64,000 bases of DNA from Blautia sp. (GCA_017475035.1 JAFVGK010000087.1:1-64000), one strand, 5' to 3'. Shown: positions 27,258-38,133, counted from the first letter of the stretch. Numbers and translations: made by a program. Notes: generated from the sequence alone by a model not told the origin.

Positions 27258-27670
27258 GTGGTTTTTTCGGCAGATAATGACGTTGTCGAGTATAAATTAC
27301 AGATTATTTCATACGAAACAAATTCAAATTTCCTGTAAAATAACTTTCGATGTATGTTCTTCTCATTATACATGAAGTGCAAAAAAAGGCAAGTACCTTT
27401 TCTTTCATTTTTCTTAAACACGGAATAAATATTCTATAAAAACAATTATCCGCCATATCTATAAATCGTACCGGCAGACAGTCAGACAAGCTATTTCTGA
27501 TAAAATGCAATGAAGGATAACAAACGAAGAAAAGGACAGGCAAAACGCTCCATTTATATTTTACCCGGCAGCATATATGTCTGCCGGTCTGCTCAACAGA
27601 TAACGAGTGAATGCGTTCACATTCTGTCTGTGGTTTTTTCGGCAAATAATGACGTTATCGGGTATAATTG
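27258..27670. repeat. Forty-base direct repeats flanking a gene-free segment
   Basis: GTGGTTTTTTCGGCA followed by GATAATGACGTTGTCGAGTATAA (27258-27298) recurs nearly unchanged at 27630-27670. The 330 bases between them carry A/T-rich sequence, a hairpin CCGGCAG/CTGCCGG (about 27567-27588) and no convincing gene. They could be relics of a duplication or of a deleted element. Confidence 0.5.
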
Positions 27671-27805
27671 CCTTCCCGAGAAAAGGTCAATTAAAACTGC
27701 GTATAAACATATTTAGGCGCATTTGATAAATTACCAAGCATAAAGTATAAGTATAAAACGAGAAACAGAAAATAGTATCCAAGTACCGAAAAAATAAAAG
27801 AAGCT

Positions 27806-28969
27806 TTAGGATGCTTCGCCTTGAACGAATCGATAAATTGCTTCACTGACCTTTACCCAGCCTTTCTTTCCTAAATGGACACGATCCTCAAAAAAATACG
27901 GCGTATATTCCTCAGAAGAAAAATCAGCCAGAGAGGCGCCTGTATCGGCCGCAATCCCGCGTATTTTTTCATAGTATGCCTGTCTTGCGGATGCAGGAAA
28001 CTCTGTAAAATCATAATAATATCCATTTACGGGAACGATAACCAGCAGCGGTTCTATTCCGGTTTCCCTGCATACCTGCAGAAATATGCCAAGGTCGGTA
28101 AACTCCGGACCATATTGATATCCCCCTGTCGCATCTGCATTCATTCCTCTTTTTATTTCGAGGTAAGGCAGCAATCGTTCATAGCTTTCCTGCTGCATAT
28201 AAAAAACATTATTGTTTTCCTTTTCGCCAAGCTCATCAGCGAGACTCAGATAAGCTTCCCAATCCGGTTCACTCTCCACGGGCTTTTTATTCTTTTGGGG
28301 AATCATAAATTGCCGCAGCCAGATCGAAAAATAATCCCTCTCGGCGAGAAATCCCGTCCAGATCTTCTGTGACAGACTTTCAGACCTGTTCGGCAAGCCT
28401 TTCCAAAGAACAGCCTCGTCCCGGTCTACGCAGCGCAGCGTCCTTTCATCATCCTGTAAAAGAAGGTGCGTTCTTTCGGACAGGTAGGCTTTTGTCGTTT
28501 CGGAAAGTCTTTCATTAGAAAGCATATGCAGATACATCAGCTCGCTGAACCGGGAAACATAGGCTTGCGGCAGCACACCTGTTTTCCGGAACCATTGGGG
28601 AGAGAGAATCAAAACCGCCTTACGCACCGGCATCTTTTTCTCTATCGCAGCCAAAGTAATGGCGTGGCTTAAGGACTGATAATAGCCAGCTCCGATCAGC
28701 ATCGGTTTAAAAACAGTGTCCTGAAACAAAGAGGAAGGATGAAACAACGTCCCATCCCCGTGCTGCATCTCTGAAGAACCGAAAACCACCGTCATCTGAT
28801 CCGTCAGATTGTTCACCAGCCCTTCATAGGAAGAAGCCTTGGCTTCACTCGTCCACAAAGCATAGGCATCAGGAGAAGTCCCCACAAAATATCTTGGCAA
28901 AAAATGTCCCGCCGCGGCAGTTGCAGCGATCAACAAAAAAGCCAGGAAAAATGCCTTGATTTTATCCAC
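27806..28969 (-). CDS. dltD: D-alanyl transfer protein DltD
   Basis: A 387-residue protein with one N-terminal membrane anchor and an extracytoplasmic SGNH-like domain. FGSSEMQHG carries the likely nucleophile Ser, and EDRVHLGKKGW the Asp and His. It finishes D-alanylation of teichoic acids. The start is a GTG behind AAGGAG and overlaps the end of dltC by eight bases. Usual length for the family. Confidence 0.9.
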   Translation of the reverse strand: MDKIKAFFLAFLLIAATAAAGHFLPRYFVGTSPDAYALWTSEAKASSYEGLVNNLTDQMTVVFGSSEMQHGDGTLFHPSSLFQDTVFKPMLIGAGYYQSLSHAITLAAIEKKMPVRKAVLILSPQWFRKTGVLPQAYVSRFSELMYLHMLSNERLSETTKAYLSERTHLLLQDDERTLRCVDRDEAVLWKGLPNRSESLSQKIWTGFLAERDYFSIWLRQFMIPQKNKKPVESEPDWEAYLSLADELGEKENNNVFYMQQESYERLLPYLEIKRGMNADATGGYQYGPEFTDLGIFLQVCRETGIEPLLVIVPVNGYYYDFTEFPASARQAYYEKIRGIAADTGASLADFSSEEYTPYFFEDRVHLGKKGWVKVSEAIYRFVQGEAS

Positions 28970-29201
28970 GCGTACTCCTTCCCAGAGCCATCGCTACGAT
29001 CTTTTCCGGTGTATCAATATCCTCCCGCACAACCTCAGACGGAGAAATCACGATACCGGTCTCCTCCTCCAGCTCCACCAGAAACTCCGCAAAGCCTAAA
29101 GAATCCAAAAGCCCTGACTGAAACAGCTCTGTCCCGGTATTCTCTTTCACCTCATCACTCTCACATATCTCCGCAAGCAAATCCAATATTTTATCTCTCA
29201 T
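28962..29201 (-). CDS. dltC: D-alanyl carrier protein DltC
   Basis: A 79-residue acyl-carrier-type protein. The phosphopantetheine Ser is in GLLDSLGFAEFL. It carries D-alanine from DltA to DltB. The ATG at 29201, nine bases after GAGGAG, is chosen; a longer frame is not needed. The leader contains a family A-like hairpin (ACAAAACTGTTTTATG). Confidence 0.9.
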   Translation of the reverse strand: MRDKILDLLAEICESDEVKENTGTELFQSGLLDSLGFAEFLVELEEETGIVISPSEVVREDIDTPEKIVAMALGRSTRG

Positions 29202-29213
29202 ACGAATCTTTTC

Positions 29214-29312
29214 TCCTCTCATAAAACAGTTTTGTATTTTACTTAGGATCTGTACATAAATATCCTTTACATCTGCAGCTTCGGTTGTCAGACCGTCGGA
29301 GACAAAAGTGTC
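29214..29312 (-). repeat. Family B repeat joined to a family A hairpin in the dltB-dltC gap
   Basis: On the minus strand: CTGCAGATGTAAAGGATATT, then TATGTACAGATCCTAAG (family B core), then TACAAAACTGTTTTATGAGAGGAG (family A tail with the dltC ribosome site). The spacer between dltB and dltC is unusually long for this operon because of this insertion. Confidence 0.55.
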
Positions 29313-29316
29313 TCCC

Positions 29317-30477
29317 TCATCTGAATAATACGGCTGCTGCCTTCCCTGAAAAAATGAAAAAGCCCAGCATGACCAGCTGCATCGTCACAACATAAGAAAC
29401 GATTCCATACCATGGTTTATTTTTATTCTTTTTATAAAAAGCGGATTTTTTTACATACAGCTCATTACCGGACAATAAAAGCCCATGATACAATCCATAT
29501 GCAAAGTAGGAGCCATTGAAGCCATGCCACAATCCCATGATCCCCATATTGATCAGAAATGCCACACAGGCTCTTGAAAGGCGGTCCGGCAGCATTTTTT
29601 TCTTTGTCATCTGCATCACAAGCCTTGTGAAAATAAAATCCCGAAACCAATGGGAAAGACTGATATGCCACCGTTCCCAAAAATCCCGGATGTCCTTTGC
29701 CAGAAACGGAGCCCGGAAATTCTCCGGGAGCTCTACCCCGAGAACATATGCCGTTCCGATTGCCATCAGGGAATATCCGGCAAAGTCAAAGAACAGATAA
29801 ATGCCGTAAACATATGCATATGCGGCCCATTGCAGAACCGCGGCATCAGGAGTGTCCAGATATATCAGCCATTTATAGGCAGCCGCAGCCAAAACGAATT
29901 TGTATACCGAGCCCAAAAGAAGTTTTTCCAGCCCCTTTCCTGCCAGCTCCAGATAATCCTGCCGGGGAAGAACACGGTGATAATCTTCCGTATATCTCCG
30001 GCTGCGGTCAATGGGTCCGGAACTCAATGACGGAAAAAAGACCAGGAAGGAAATCGTCGGCCAGAACGAAATCTCCCCAATGACGCCGTCATACAGTTCA
30101 ATCACCATCTGAACAACCCGGAACGTCAGATAGGAAATGCCCACAAACCCAAACAATCCCCCTCCCGACAACAGGCTGAATTTATAAGCCAGCAAAGGAG
30201 CCAGGGCAAGAATCAGCGCCAACCGGTAATGCAGCACCTTTCTTCCGTTTTTTTTCCTGAAAAACGCATATAGGTAAAGCAAACCCACGGACCACAGCAG
30301 ATAAAACAGGAAATACGCCAATCCAACCGGGTTTCTGACATAAATGAGCAAAATCATGCCGACGGAAAGCCCAAAGGCATATCTGTGCAGCGGTTTTTGC
30401 AGATAACCTAAAACGAGAGCAGGAACCAGTGCCGCCGCAAGAATCGCAAAAAAGCTCCAGCCCTCATACAGACTCAT
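29317..30477 (-). CDS. dltB: Membrane O-acyltransferase DltB
   Basis: A 386-residue MBOAT protein with about ten membrane helices and the catalytic His in GLWHGFNGSY; WERWHISLSHWFRDF is typical of DltB. It moves D-alanine across the membrane. Start and stop overlap dltA by four bases. Confidence 0.95.
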   Translation of the reverse strand: MSLYEGWSFFAILAAALVPALVLGYLQKPLHRYAFGLSVGMILLIYVRNPVGLAYFLFYLLWSVGLLYLYAFFRKKNGRKVLHYRLALILALAPLLAYKFSLLSGGGLFGFVGISYLTFRVVQMVIELYDGVIGEISFWPTISFLVFFPSLSSGPIDRSRRYTEDYHRVLPRQDYLELAGKGLEKLLLGSVYKFVLAAAAYKWLIYLDTPDAAVLQWAAYAYVYGIYLFFDFAGYSLMAIGTAYVLGVELPENFRAPFLAKDIRDFWERWHISLSHWFRDFIFTRLVMQMTKKKMLPDRLSRACVAFLINMGIMGLWHGFNGSYFAYGLYHGLLLSGNELYVKKSAFYKKNKNKPWYGIVSYVVTMQLVMLGFFIFSGKAAAVLFR

Positions 30478-31994
30478 TGATCCCCTCCCGCAAGACGTCG
30501 GCGGTCCACTTTACCGTTAGCCGTCCTTGGAAGTTCATCCGGAAAGAAGAAAAACTTCGGTATCATATATTCAGGGAGCAACGCGGCGAGCCCATGACGG
30601 ATCTCCTTCCTCGCTTCGTCCTCTCCTCTTTCTTTCATACAATTTCCAAGCACCACATAAGCGGCCAGGCTTGTAATCTTCCCGCCTCTCCTGCGCGGAA
30701 CAACTGCCGCAGACGAAACAAAGGGCAGCTTTATGATATTTCTCTCTATATCACCCAGCTCAATCCGGTACCCATGGAGCTTGATCTGATCATCCATCCT
30801 TCCGCAAAAATACAGAAGCCCATCCATCATATAGCCCTTATCACCGGTCTGATATCCTCTGGGTTCTCCATCCAGAAAAGCGCTGCGTATCGGCTGCGTC
30901 TGCCCGTAATATCCCGGGCTGACCGTATCGCCAAAAATGATAATCTCCCCTTCTTTTCCGTCCGGCAGAACCGATCCCGTTTCATCCCGAATCTCAATCC
31001 TGGTGCCGGGCTTTGGAGCTCCTACAGGAAGAGGCGCGTCCGCCGCCGCAAGCTCAGCGGTTACCTGAACAGAAGTGACTGCAACGGTCGACTCCGTCGG
31101 CCCATAGGTATTATATACCACAGCCTTCGGAAAATTCTTCAAAAGCTTTCTGGCGGTTTTATTGCCAAGTGTCTCTCCGCAAAACCAGAAGGTGTCCAGC
31201 TTCGGCATCAGCTCTTCACGAAAAGCAGGATCTGCCAGACACATTTCCGCGAAGGAAGGCGTCGAAACCCAGACGTTCACATTTGAAGAAGACAAAGACT
31301 CCATCAGCTTTCTGTAATCCGCCTGCACAGTTCTGTCAAGGCAAAAGAGCGTACCGCCGCAGGCAAGGCTGGTATACAGATCCATAACGGAAAGATCAAA
31401 AGAAAATGGTGCCTGATTTAAGAACACACGAGGCTCTTCGGAGCCTTCCGCGCCGGCAAACCCCGTCGACCAGTCAAGGAAATGCTCCAGGTTGGAACGC
31501 GTAATCTGTACGCCCTTCGGCACACCGGTACTGCCCGAAGTAAAAATCATGTAATAGTTGTCTTCTTTTCTGACCCACTGTCCTTCTTCATCAGCCGTAC
31601 TTCGGGGAGGAAGCGCATTTAAGAAATCGTCGGTTATCGTAATCACCCGCATTTTTTCTTCCACGGGACAATCCTCCGTTTCCAGCAGCCATGTCCGGGG
31701 AAGCGCTGACAGGATCGCTTCAATCCGGTTAGCCGGAAGTGAAGAATCAATCGGACAATAAGCATGTCCGGACCGTGCACAAGCCAAAAAACAGATCAGC
31801 ATTCCGGGACTCTTATGCCCGTAAACGGCAATCGGAGGTTTGGATAAATCATCTTCATGCTCCAGGATCCATCCCGCCAAAGCGCCGGAAAGCTCCCACA
31901 GCTTCCCGTAAGTCATCAATTGATCTCCACAGCGGAAAGCATTCCTGTCGGGAAAACGTTCCGCTGTATTCTTTATTACTTTTAGTATCTCCAT
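30474..31994 (-). CDS. dltA: D-alanine--D-alanyl carrier protein ligase DltA
   Basis: A 506-residue adenylate-forming enzyme. ATP-binding motif FTSGSTGVPKGVQ, then YNTYGPTESTVAV, YQTGDKG and the C-terminal catalytic Lys in ANGKVDRR. It activates D-alanine and loads DltC. It is the first gene of dltABCD. The region upstream is the long family C repeat, so the operon promoter probably lies in or next to that repeat. Confidence 0.95.
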   Translation of the reverse strand: MEILKVIKNTAERFPDRNAFRCGDQLMTYGKLWELSGALAGWILEHEDDLSKPPIAVYGHKSPGMLICFLACARSGHAYCPIDSSLPANRIEAILSALPRTWLLETEDCPVEEKMRVITITDDFLNALPPRSTADEEGQWVRKEDNYYMIFTSGSTGVPKGVQITRSNLEHFLDWSTGFAGAEGSEEPRVFLNQAPFSFDLSVMDLYTSLACGGTLFCLDRTVQADYRKLMESLSSSNVNVWVSTPSFAEMCLADPAFREELMPKLDTFWFCGETLGNKTARKLLKNFPKAVVYNTYGPTESTVAVTSVQVTAELAAADAPLPVGAPKPGTRIEIRDETGSVLPDGKEGEIIIFGDTVSPGYYGQTQPIRSAFLDGEPRGYQTGDKGYMMDGLLYFCGRMDDQIKLHGYRIELGDIERNIIKLPFVSSAAVVPRRRGGKITSLAAYVVLGNCMKERGEDEARKEIRHGLAALLPEYMIPKFFFFPDELPRTANGKVDRRRLAGGDQ

Positions 31995-32017
31995 TATAAT
32001 TCCTGTCTTTCCAAATA

Positions 32018-32244
32018 TTATGATGATTCAGGCGACAAAAGGTCATGCAAAAATGAGCTCGCTCATTTTTGCATGAGATTGGGTCGCCCACAGACACGAG
32101 GAAGTAGCCATTTTGCACTATTTATACTTGACTTTGCAAATCTTTCTGTGCAAAATGAGTGGATTCCGAGTGGCTGTAGGATCGCGAGAGCAGCTCCGCT
32201 GCGAAGCGATCCGTAGAATCAGGCTTTTGTCGATGCAATCATTA
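32018..32244 (-). repeat. Family C long repeat (C1) upstream of dltA
   Basis: About 225 bases. On the minus strand it has GCATCGACAAAAGCCTGATT, GCGGAGCTGCTCTCG, CAGCCACTCGGAATCC, AGTGCAAAATGGCT and GGGCGACCCAATCTCATGC. A long hairpin GAGCGAGCTC within AAAATGAGC...GCTCATTTT follows, then GCCTGAATCATCAT. The copy at 48541-48775 shares most of this. It fills nearly the whole gap between the sortase-like gene and dltA. Confidence 0.65.
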
Positions 32245-32295
32245 TGATTACATCCGCAAAACCCTGATTCAACGAATCACTTCACAGCAAGTGAA

Positions 32296-33102
32296 TTAAT
32301 CCGCAAACCAGAAGGTTAAAAAAGGCTGCCAGAAGGTTACCGTGACGTGCAGCCAGTCTTCATTACAGGTATACATAAAAAAACCGCCCTCATTCATGTA
32401 GAAGCAGTTTTTTCCCTGGTCTGTATAAATGTAATTTCCATCGTTGGCACCAAGGCAGATTCCCACACAGCGAAAAGTATCAATCCGGTCCGCATGTTTC
32501 CAAAAAGCGACCGTACCTTCCCTGCAATATTTGATTCCCTCAAACCCCTGAGACCAATGATCCGCGATATAAGGTTCTCCGTCTTCATGCGGCGTATAAA
32601 CCGCCGTATCATATGCGTCGCACAATGCCTGAGCATATTTCTGATCATATTCAAAAGCATACCAGACACTTACATTAATACCGACATCCGGGATAAACAG
32701 CCGTCCGGAGTCTCCCAGCGCCTGAGTGTTCCCGGACACTTCTCCCAGAATAACAGGATCAATGACCAGATCCAGCCAGTAACCATAATAATCTTTGTTT
32801 TCATTCCGGATAAAAGGACGACCGTCATCCGTTACCGGAATCGGTGTCGGAGTAGGCGTCGGAAGCGGAGTAACCGTCGGCGCAGGGGTAGGCGTAGGTG
32901 TAAGACGCTTTTTTTTACGGGATTTTTTCTTTTTCTGACCTGCCGTCTTCTTTGTTCCTGATGCACTATTCTTCTCTTCAGGAGTCGGAGTCGGCGAGAT
33001 ATTTGCCACATCCATTCTCACTTCTACCACAGCCATGACAGGTATACAAAAAAAGAAGGCGCACAAGATGAACAAAGCTAATGTCATCAGATTTTTACGC
33101 AA
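32296..33102 (-). CDS. Secreted protein with Thr-Pro linker and sortase-like domain
   Basis: A 268-residue protein. It has a signal peptide (about 1-24, ending PVMA), a short basic segment (KKKKSRKKK) and a Thr-Pro-rich linker (residues about 68-90). A C-terminal domain of about 170 residues follows. This domain has IADHWSQGFEGI and FMYTCNEDWLHV, which resemble the His and Cys regions of the sortase fold. The usual Arg after the Cys strand is not evident. Enzyme activity is therefore uncertain. The start is a TTG preceded by GGGGGTG. It has no class C/LPXTG locus around it. Confidence 0.7.
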   Translation of the reverse strand: MRKNLMTLALFILCAFFFCIPVMAVVEVRMDVANISPTPTPEEKNSASGTKKTAGQKKKKSRKKKRLTPTPTPAPTVTPLPTPTPTPIPVTDDGRPFIRNENKDYYGYWLDLVIDPVILGEVSGNTQALGDSGRLFIPDVGINVSVWYAFEYDQKYAQALCDAYDTAVYTPHEDGEPYIADHWSQGFEGIKYCREGTVAFWKHADRIDTFRCVGICLGANDGNYIYTDQGKNCFYMNEGGFFMYTCNEDWLHVTVTFWQPFLTFWFAD

Positions 33103-33196
33103 TCTCTCACCCCCATGGTATTATTCTCAATTTGACGGCTTTATTATACACTTGAGGCAAAGACCTGTAAACAATGAAAAAAAGGAAAAAAAGGTG

Positions 33197-33225
33197 TTGA
33201 CAAACCCCCTCCCCTCTGTTAGAAT
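33197..33225 (+). promoter_or_regulatory. Promoter of tRNA-Thr
   Basis: TTGACA (33197-33202) and TAGAAT (33220-33225) are separated by 17 bases, a near-consensus strong promoter 42 bases before the tRNA. Confidence 0.8.
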
Positions 33226-33266
33226 AGTCAACTGTGAGCGAGAGAGGAATTCTCCTCGGTTCATAA

Positions 33267-33339
33267 GCTGCTGTGGCTCAGTCGGTAGAGCGTCGCCTTG
33301 GTAAGGCGGAGGTCACGGGTCCGATTCCCGTCAGCAGCT
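33267..33339 (+). tRNA. tRNA-Thr (anticodon GGT)
   Basis: Cloverleaf: acceptor GCTGCTG/CAGCAGC, D-arm GCTC/GAGC, anticodon arm TCGCC-TTGGTAA-GGCGG with anticodon GGT, T-arm ACGGG-TCCGATT-CCCGT, discriminator T. CCA is not encoded. A T-run starts directly at the 3' end, so the acceptor and T arms may serve with it as the terminator. Confidence 0.95.
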
Positions 33340-33413
33340 TTTTTTGTTGCCTTTTTATATCAAAACCCATCGCCATCATCCAAAAGAAAATAATCACACT
33401 CACAACATACAAC

Positions 33414-33456
33414 AACAGGCAGGAGACAGGGAATATCGCCCCGTCTCCTGCCTGTT
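33414..33456. terminator. Stem-loop between tRNA-Thr and rsfS
   Basis: AACAGGCAGGAGAC pairs exactly with GTCTCCTGCCTGTT around a loop containing GGG/CCC. It is 25 bases beyond the rsfS stop on the minus strand. The T content on that side is modest (TTGTTGTATG), so termination efficiency is uncertain. Confidence 0.6.
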
Positions 33457-33480
33457 GCCATATACATATAAGCCCGCCGC

Positions 33481-33837
33481 TTACTCCAGAAACTCCTTGG
33501 CATCCAGAACCTTTCCATCCCTCCAGATCATCTCCAGATCATAGAAAAGCCGGTTCTCCTCATCAAAAACATGCACGATCACATCTTCATAATCCATCAA
33601 CACCCAGCTGGAATTACCGGTACCTTCAATCTGCTTCGGTTCATAGCCGGCCCTGCCCAGGGTTTCCTTCACACTGTCTACCATGGCTTCAAGCTGATTA
33701 GCGTTAGCCGCGCTGGCTATCACAAAATAATCCGCGATCACAGATACCTCATGGATATCGATTACCTTAATATCCTTACCCTTTTTGTCATCCAACGCCT
33801 GGCAGGCAAGCTTTGCCATCTGTGCTTCTCTGGTCAT
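33481..33837 (-). CDS. rsfS: Ribosomal silencing factor RsfS
   Basis: A 118-residue protein with the family core IHEVSVIADYFVIASAANAN and WVLMDYEDVIVHVFDEENR. It binds ribosomal protein L14 and blocks subunit joining in starved cells. It follows yqeK and nadD as in most Firmicutes. GGAGG lies six bases before the ATG. Confidence 0.95.
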   Translation of the reverse strand: MTREAQMAKLACQALDDKKGKDIKVIDIHEVSVIADYFVIASAANANQLEAMVDSVKETLGRAGYEPKQIEGTGNSSWVLMDYEDVIVHVFDEENRLFYDLEMIWRDGKVLDAKEFLE

Positions 33838-33852
33838 TTTTTTCCTCCTATT

Positions 33853-34443
33853 TCACCTCTTCGCCGCATAATGCAGGGAACGATAATAATTATAAGCTTT
33901 CAGAGACGTCAGGTCAACCTTTGACGGATCATCGCCCAAATATTCCATTGTCGATTTCAGGATTTCATACATACATTCATCCAGGTCCTGAAACGCAATC
34001 TTCCGTATTCTGTCGAGATCAGGGGCTTTATCCCGCATGGGCTCTATATAATCAGCGATATAGACAATCTTTTCCAATACTGTCATCTTTTCCTTGCCGG
34101 TGGTATGACTCGCGATCGCTGACAGAATCTTCTCATCCGTGATACCGTATTTTTCTTTTGCAATATATGAGCCAAGCTTCGCATGCAGAAGAAAGGGGTG
34201 ATCTTTTTCAAAATCCGTTACCTGAATTCCCTCTCTCGCACAGATTTTCAGTTTTTTTGGATTGGGAATACACTTTGCGCAGTCATGAAGAAGTCCCGCG
34301 CACTGCGCATCCTGAAGATCATACCCGTGAACCATGGCAAGACAGGCACAGGTATACATTACTCCCATCGTATGCTCATATCTGTCTTCATCCAGATACT
34401 TTGCCAGCTTCTTTTTCATTTTCGGAAAATCATACTCAGCCAA
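33853..34443 (-). CDS. yqeK: HD-domain nucleotide hydrolase YqeK
   Basis: A 196-residue HD-superfamily protein with metal-site residues in HTMGVMY, GLLHDCAK and HTTG. YqeK proteins cleave symmetrical diadenosine tetraphosphate. The start is a TTG at 34443, nine bases after AAAGGAG. Gene order nadD-yqeK-rsfS is conserved in the phylum. Confidence 0.93.
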   Translation of the reverse strand: MAEYDFPKMKKKLAKYLDEDRYEHTMGVMYTCACLAMVHGYDLQDAQCAGLLHDCAKCIPNPKKLKICAREGIQVTDFEKDHPFLLHAKLGSYIAKEKYGITDEKILSAIASHTTGKEKMTVLEKIVYIADYIEPMRDKAPDLDRIRKIAFQDLDECMYEILKSTMEYLGDDPSKVDLTSLKAYNYYRSLHYAAKR

Positions 34444-34486
34444 AGGCGCTCACTCCTTTCCTGTCACAGATCTTATCCTGGTTTTT

Positions 34487-35110
34487 TCACGGCAGATCCT
34501 GATACAGCCTGTTCTCACGGATATACCGCACCACTGCGTCCGGGGTATAATATCTCAGGCTGTTTCCCCGGGCAGTCCACTCCCGCAGCATATGGCTGGA
34601 TACATCGATATTCATCGTATCCAGCAGAACCATCCTGCCGCCGTATTTTTCAGTCAGACGATCCATTTCCCGCGTCAGCTGCGGACTCGGCAGATGATCT
34701 CTCGTCGCCACAACGACAATCGCGGCCCCCAGAATCCGTCCCGGTTTCATCCAGCTGTCAAATGAGAGAAGAGAATCCGCCCCGATGATAAAATAAAATT
34801 CTGTGTCCGGATATCTCTCCCGCAGTTTTTCCAACGTGCGGTAAGTATAGGTGAAACCATCTTCATTCATTTCCATCAGTGAGAGACGAAAATGCGGATT
34901 ATCGCAGATAGCAAGTCTTACCATCTCGACTCTTTGTTCGTCCGCTGCCCCTCCTCCGCGCAATTGTTTATGAGGCGGGTTTCCCGCAGGCATATACCAT
35001 ACCTCGTCCAGGGAAAGCTGTTCATAGCTCTTTTCCCCAAGGATCAGATGACCCAGATGGATCGGATCAAACGTCCCTCCCATAATCCCGATTTTCTTTT
35101 TTTGCTCCAT
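34487..35110 (-). CDS. nadD: Nicotinate-nucleotide adenylyltransferase
   Basis: A 207-residue nucleotidyltransferase with GGTFDPIHLGHL (the HxGH site) and IIGADSLLSFDSW. The C-terminal DVSSHMLRE replaces the usual STxxR signature. It adenylates nicotinate mononucleotide in NAD synthesis. It is the first of the nadD-yqeK-rsfS group and follows yhbY. Confidence 0.95.
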   Translation of the reverse strand: MEQKKKIGIMGGTFDPIHLGHLILGEKSYEQLSLDEVWYMPAGNPPHKQLRGGGAADEQRVEMVRLAICDNPHFRLSLMEMNEDGFTYTYRTLEKLRERYPDTEFYFIIGADSLLSFDSWMKPGRILGAAIVVVATRDHLPSPQLTREMDRLTEKYGGRMVLLDTMNIDVSSHMLREWTARGNSLRYYTPDAVVRYIRENRLYQDLP

Positions 35111-35130
35111 ATGGCATGACCTCTGAATCC

Positions 35131-35442
35131 TTAATTCTTTTTCGGACGCGGCAATACTATTTTTTTCTTGTCATCCTTTCCTTCACGGTACAGGACGATT
35201 TTCTTTCCGATCACATGAACGACTGTCGAATGTGTCCGTTCGGCAATCATATCCGCAATACTTCCGGGATCTTCTTCGCAGTTCTTAAGCACGCCCAGCT
35301 TGATCAGCTCATTTGCTGTCAGCGCTTCTTCGGCGTTCCGGGTAACCTCAGGGGTCAGCCCATCCTTGCCGATCATCACGCATGGCTTCAGCTTCATGCC
35401 AAGGCTGATTAAATATGCTCTCTGTTTGCTAGTCAACGTCAT
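35131..35442 (-). CDS. yhbY: RNA-binding CRM-domain protein YhbY
   Basis: A 103-residue protein with the CRM fold signature (LTSKQRAYLISLGMKLKP, VMIGKDGLTPEV). The E. coli homologue binds the pre-50S ribosome. It lies between obg and nadD, as is common in clostridia. Confidence 0.93.
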   Translation of the reverse strand: MTLTSKQRAYLISLGMKLKPCVMIGKDGLTPEVTRNAEEALTANELIKLGVLKNCEEDPGSIADMIAERTHSTVVHVIGKKIVLYREGKDDKKKIVLPRPKKN

Positions 35443-35545
35443 AATCTGTCACCCATTCATCTATCTTTATCCGTTTACACGAAAACGGTTTTATGCTTTT
35501 TACACCATTCAAACGATCTGCAGAACCAGTCTCCCGGCGATGCAA

Positions 35546-37120
<1,575 letters not shown>

Positions 37121-37156
37121 AAGGGCTTCAAACCACGAAGATGATTTGCAGCCCTT
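37121..37156 (-). terminator. Terminator of the rplU-prp-rpmA operon
   Basis: AAGGGCTGCAAA pairs with TTTGAAGCCCTT on the minus strand, followed by TCTCTCTTTTA. It lies 27 bases after rpmA. Confidence 0.8.
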
Positions 37157-37182
37157 GCGTTAAACAAAATATCTCAGAAGCA

Positions 37183-37479
37183 TTATGCCTCTGCAGCAGT
37201 CTCAACCGGAACGACAGAAACCTGCTTCTTGTCACGTCCCTTGCGAGTATAGCGGACAATCCCGTCTGTCAATGCAAACAAAGTATAATCCTTGCCGCAG
37301 CCAACGTTTGTGCCCGGATGAATCCTGGTTCCGCGCTGTCTGTAAATGATATTTCCTGCCTTGGCAAACTGTCCGTCTGCTCTCTTGGCGCCAAGTCTCT
37401 TAGACTCGGAGTCACGTCCGTTCTTTGTAGAGCCAACGCCCTTTTTATGAGCGAAAAGCTGAAGGTTCATTCTTAACAT
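37183..37479 (-). CDS. rpmA: 50S ribosomal protein L27 with cleavable N-terminus
   Basis: A 98-residue protein. The N-terminus [16 protein letters not shown] is the Firmicutes form, in which Prp protease cuts after LQLF to expose the functional AHKKG end at the peptidyl-transferase centre. The prp gene is five bases upstream. The ATG at 37479 is eight bases after GGGAGG. Confidence 0.97.
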   Translation of the reverse strand: MLRMNLQLFAHKKGVGSTKNGRDSESKRLGAKRADGQFAKAGNIIYRQRGTRIHPGTNVGCGKDYTLFALTDGIVRYTRKGRDKKQVSVVPVETAAEA

Positions 37480-37483
37480 GTCA

Positions 37484-37804
37484 TCATACCTCCCTGACTT
37501 TTACCTTAATATATTTGCTTCCATACTCCTGCTCGATCGAGGACAGCCCAAGCATCAGAGAATCCAGCAAAAGGCACGCCTCCCTCGATAAAGGATCGGG
37601 AAAGGACAGGCGTACATATCCGTCCCGGCACTCGGTCTCGAAGGAGTCATCCGTAAATGCCTCAAGACTGTTCGCCGTCGTAATCACGAGAGCGGAAACC
37701 GCCGCGCATACGATGTCAAAACCACCGGGCCCGCTCCCCGCATGTCCGCTGGAGCAAAAGGAACAATAACCGCCGTCCTTTTTTTCAGCCACGACCGTGA
37801 TCAT
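37484..37804 (-). CDS. prp: Ribosomal-processing cysteine protease Prp
   Basis: A 106-residue cysteine protease with the catalytic His in SSGHAGSG and Cys in [10 protein letters not shown]. It removes the L27 N-terminal extension. It is placed between rplU and rpmA, as is usual in Firmicutes. Confidence 0.95.
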   Translation of the reverse strand: MITVVAEKKDGGYCSFCSSGHAGSGPGGFDIVCAAVSALVITTANSLEAFTDDSFETECRDGYVRLSFPDPLSREACLLLDSLMLGLSSIEQEYGSKYIKVKVREV

Positions 37805-37827
37805 ATCATCACCTGGCCGGTATCCGG

Positions 37828-38133
37828 TCAGCCGTTGATCTTCTCGATATTAACCTTGGTATACAGCTGTCTGTGACCGTTTTTCTTGTGGTAGCCAGTC
37901 TTTCTCTTGTACTTGTAGACAATAACCTTCCTGCCTTTGCCGTTCTCTACGACAGTAGCGGTAACGGATGCTCCGGAAACAGCGTCGCCGACTTTCAGCT
38001 CATCGCCCTTGACTGCGAGTACTTCATCAAACGTGACGGTCTCACCGGCCTCTGCGCCGAGCTTCTCGACATAAATAACATCTCCCTCAGCTACTCTATA
38101 CTGTTTCCCACCTGTTGCAATAATGGCGTACAT
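37828..38133 (-). CDS. rplU: 50S ribosomal protein L21
   Basis: A 101-residue protein beginning [18 protein letters not shown] and ending with the basic [15 protein letters not shown] signature. It is the first gene of the rplU-prp-rpmA operon and is preceded by an AGGAGG site. Confidence 0.97.
   Translation of the reverse strand: MYAIIATGGKQYRVAEGDVIYVEKLGAEAGETVTFDEVLAVKGDELKVGDAVSGASVTATVVENGKGRKVIVYKYKRKTGYHKKNGHRQLYTKVNIEKING

Noticed and set aside
27304-27645. Open frame of 113 codons between the 40-base repeats
   Set aside because: Cys- and Arg-rich translation without a ribosome site; it ends and begins within the repeats.
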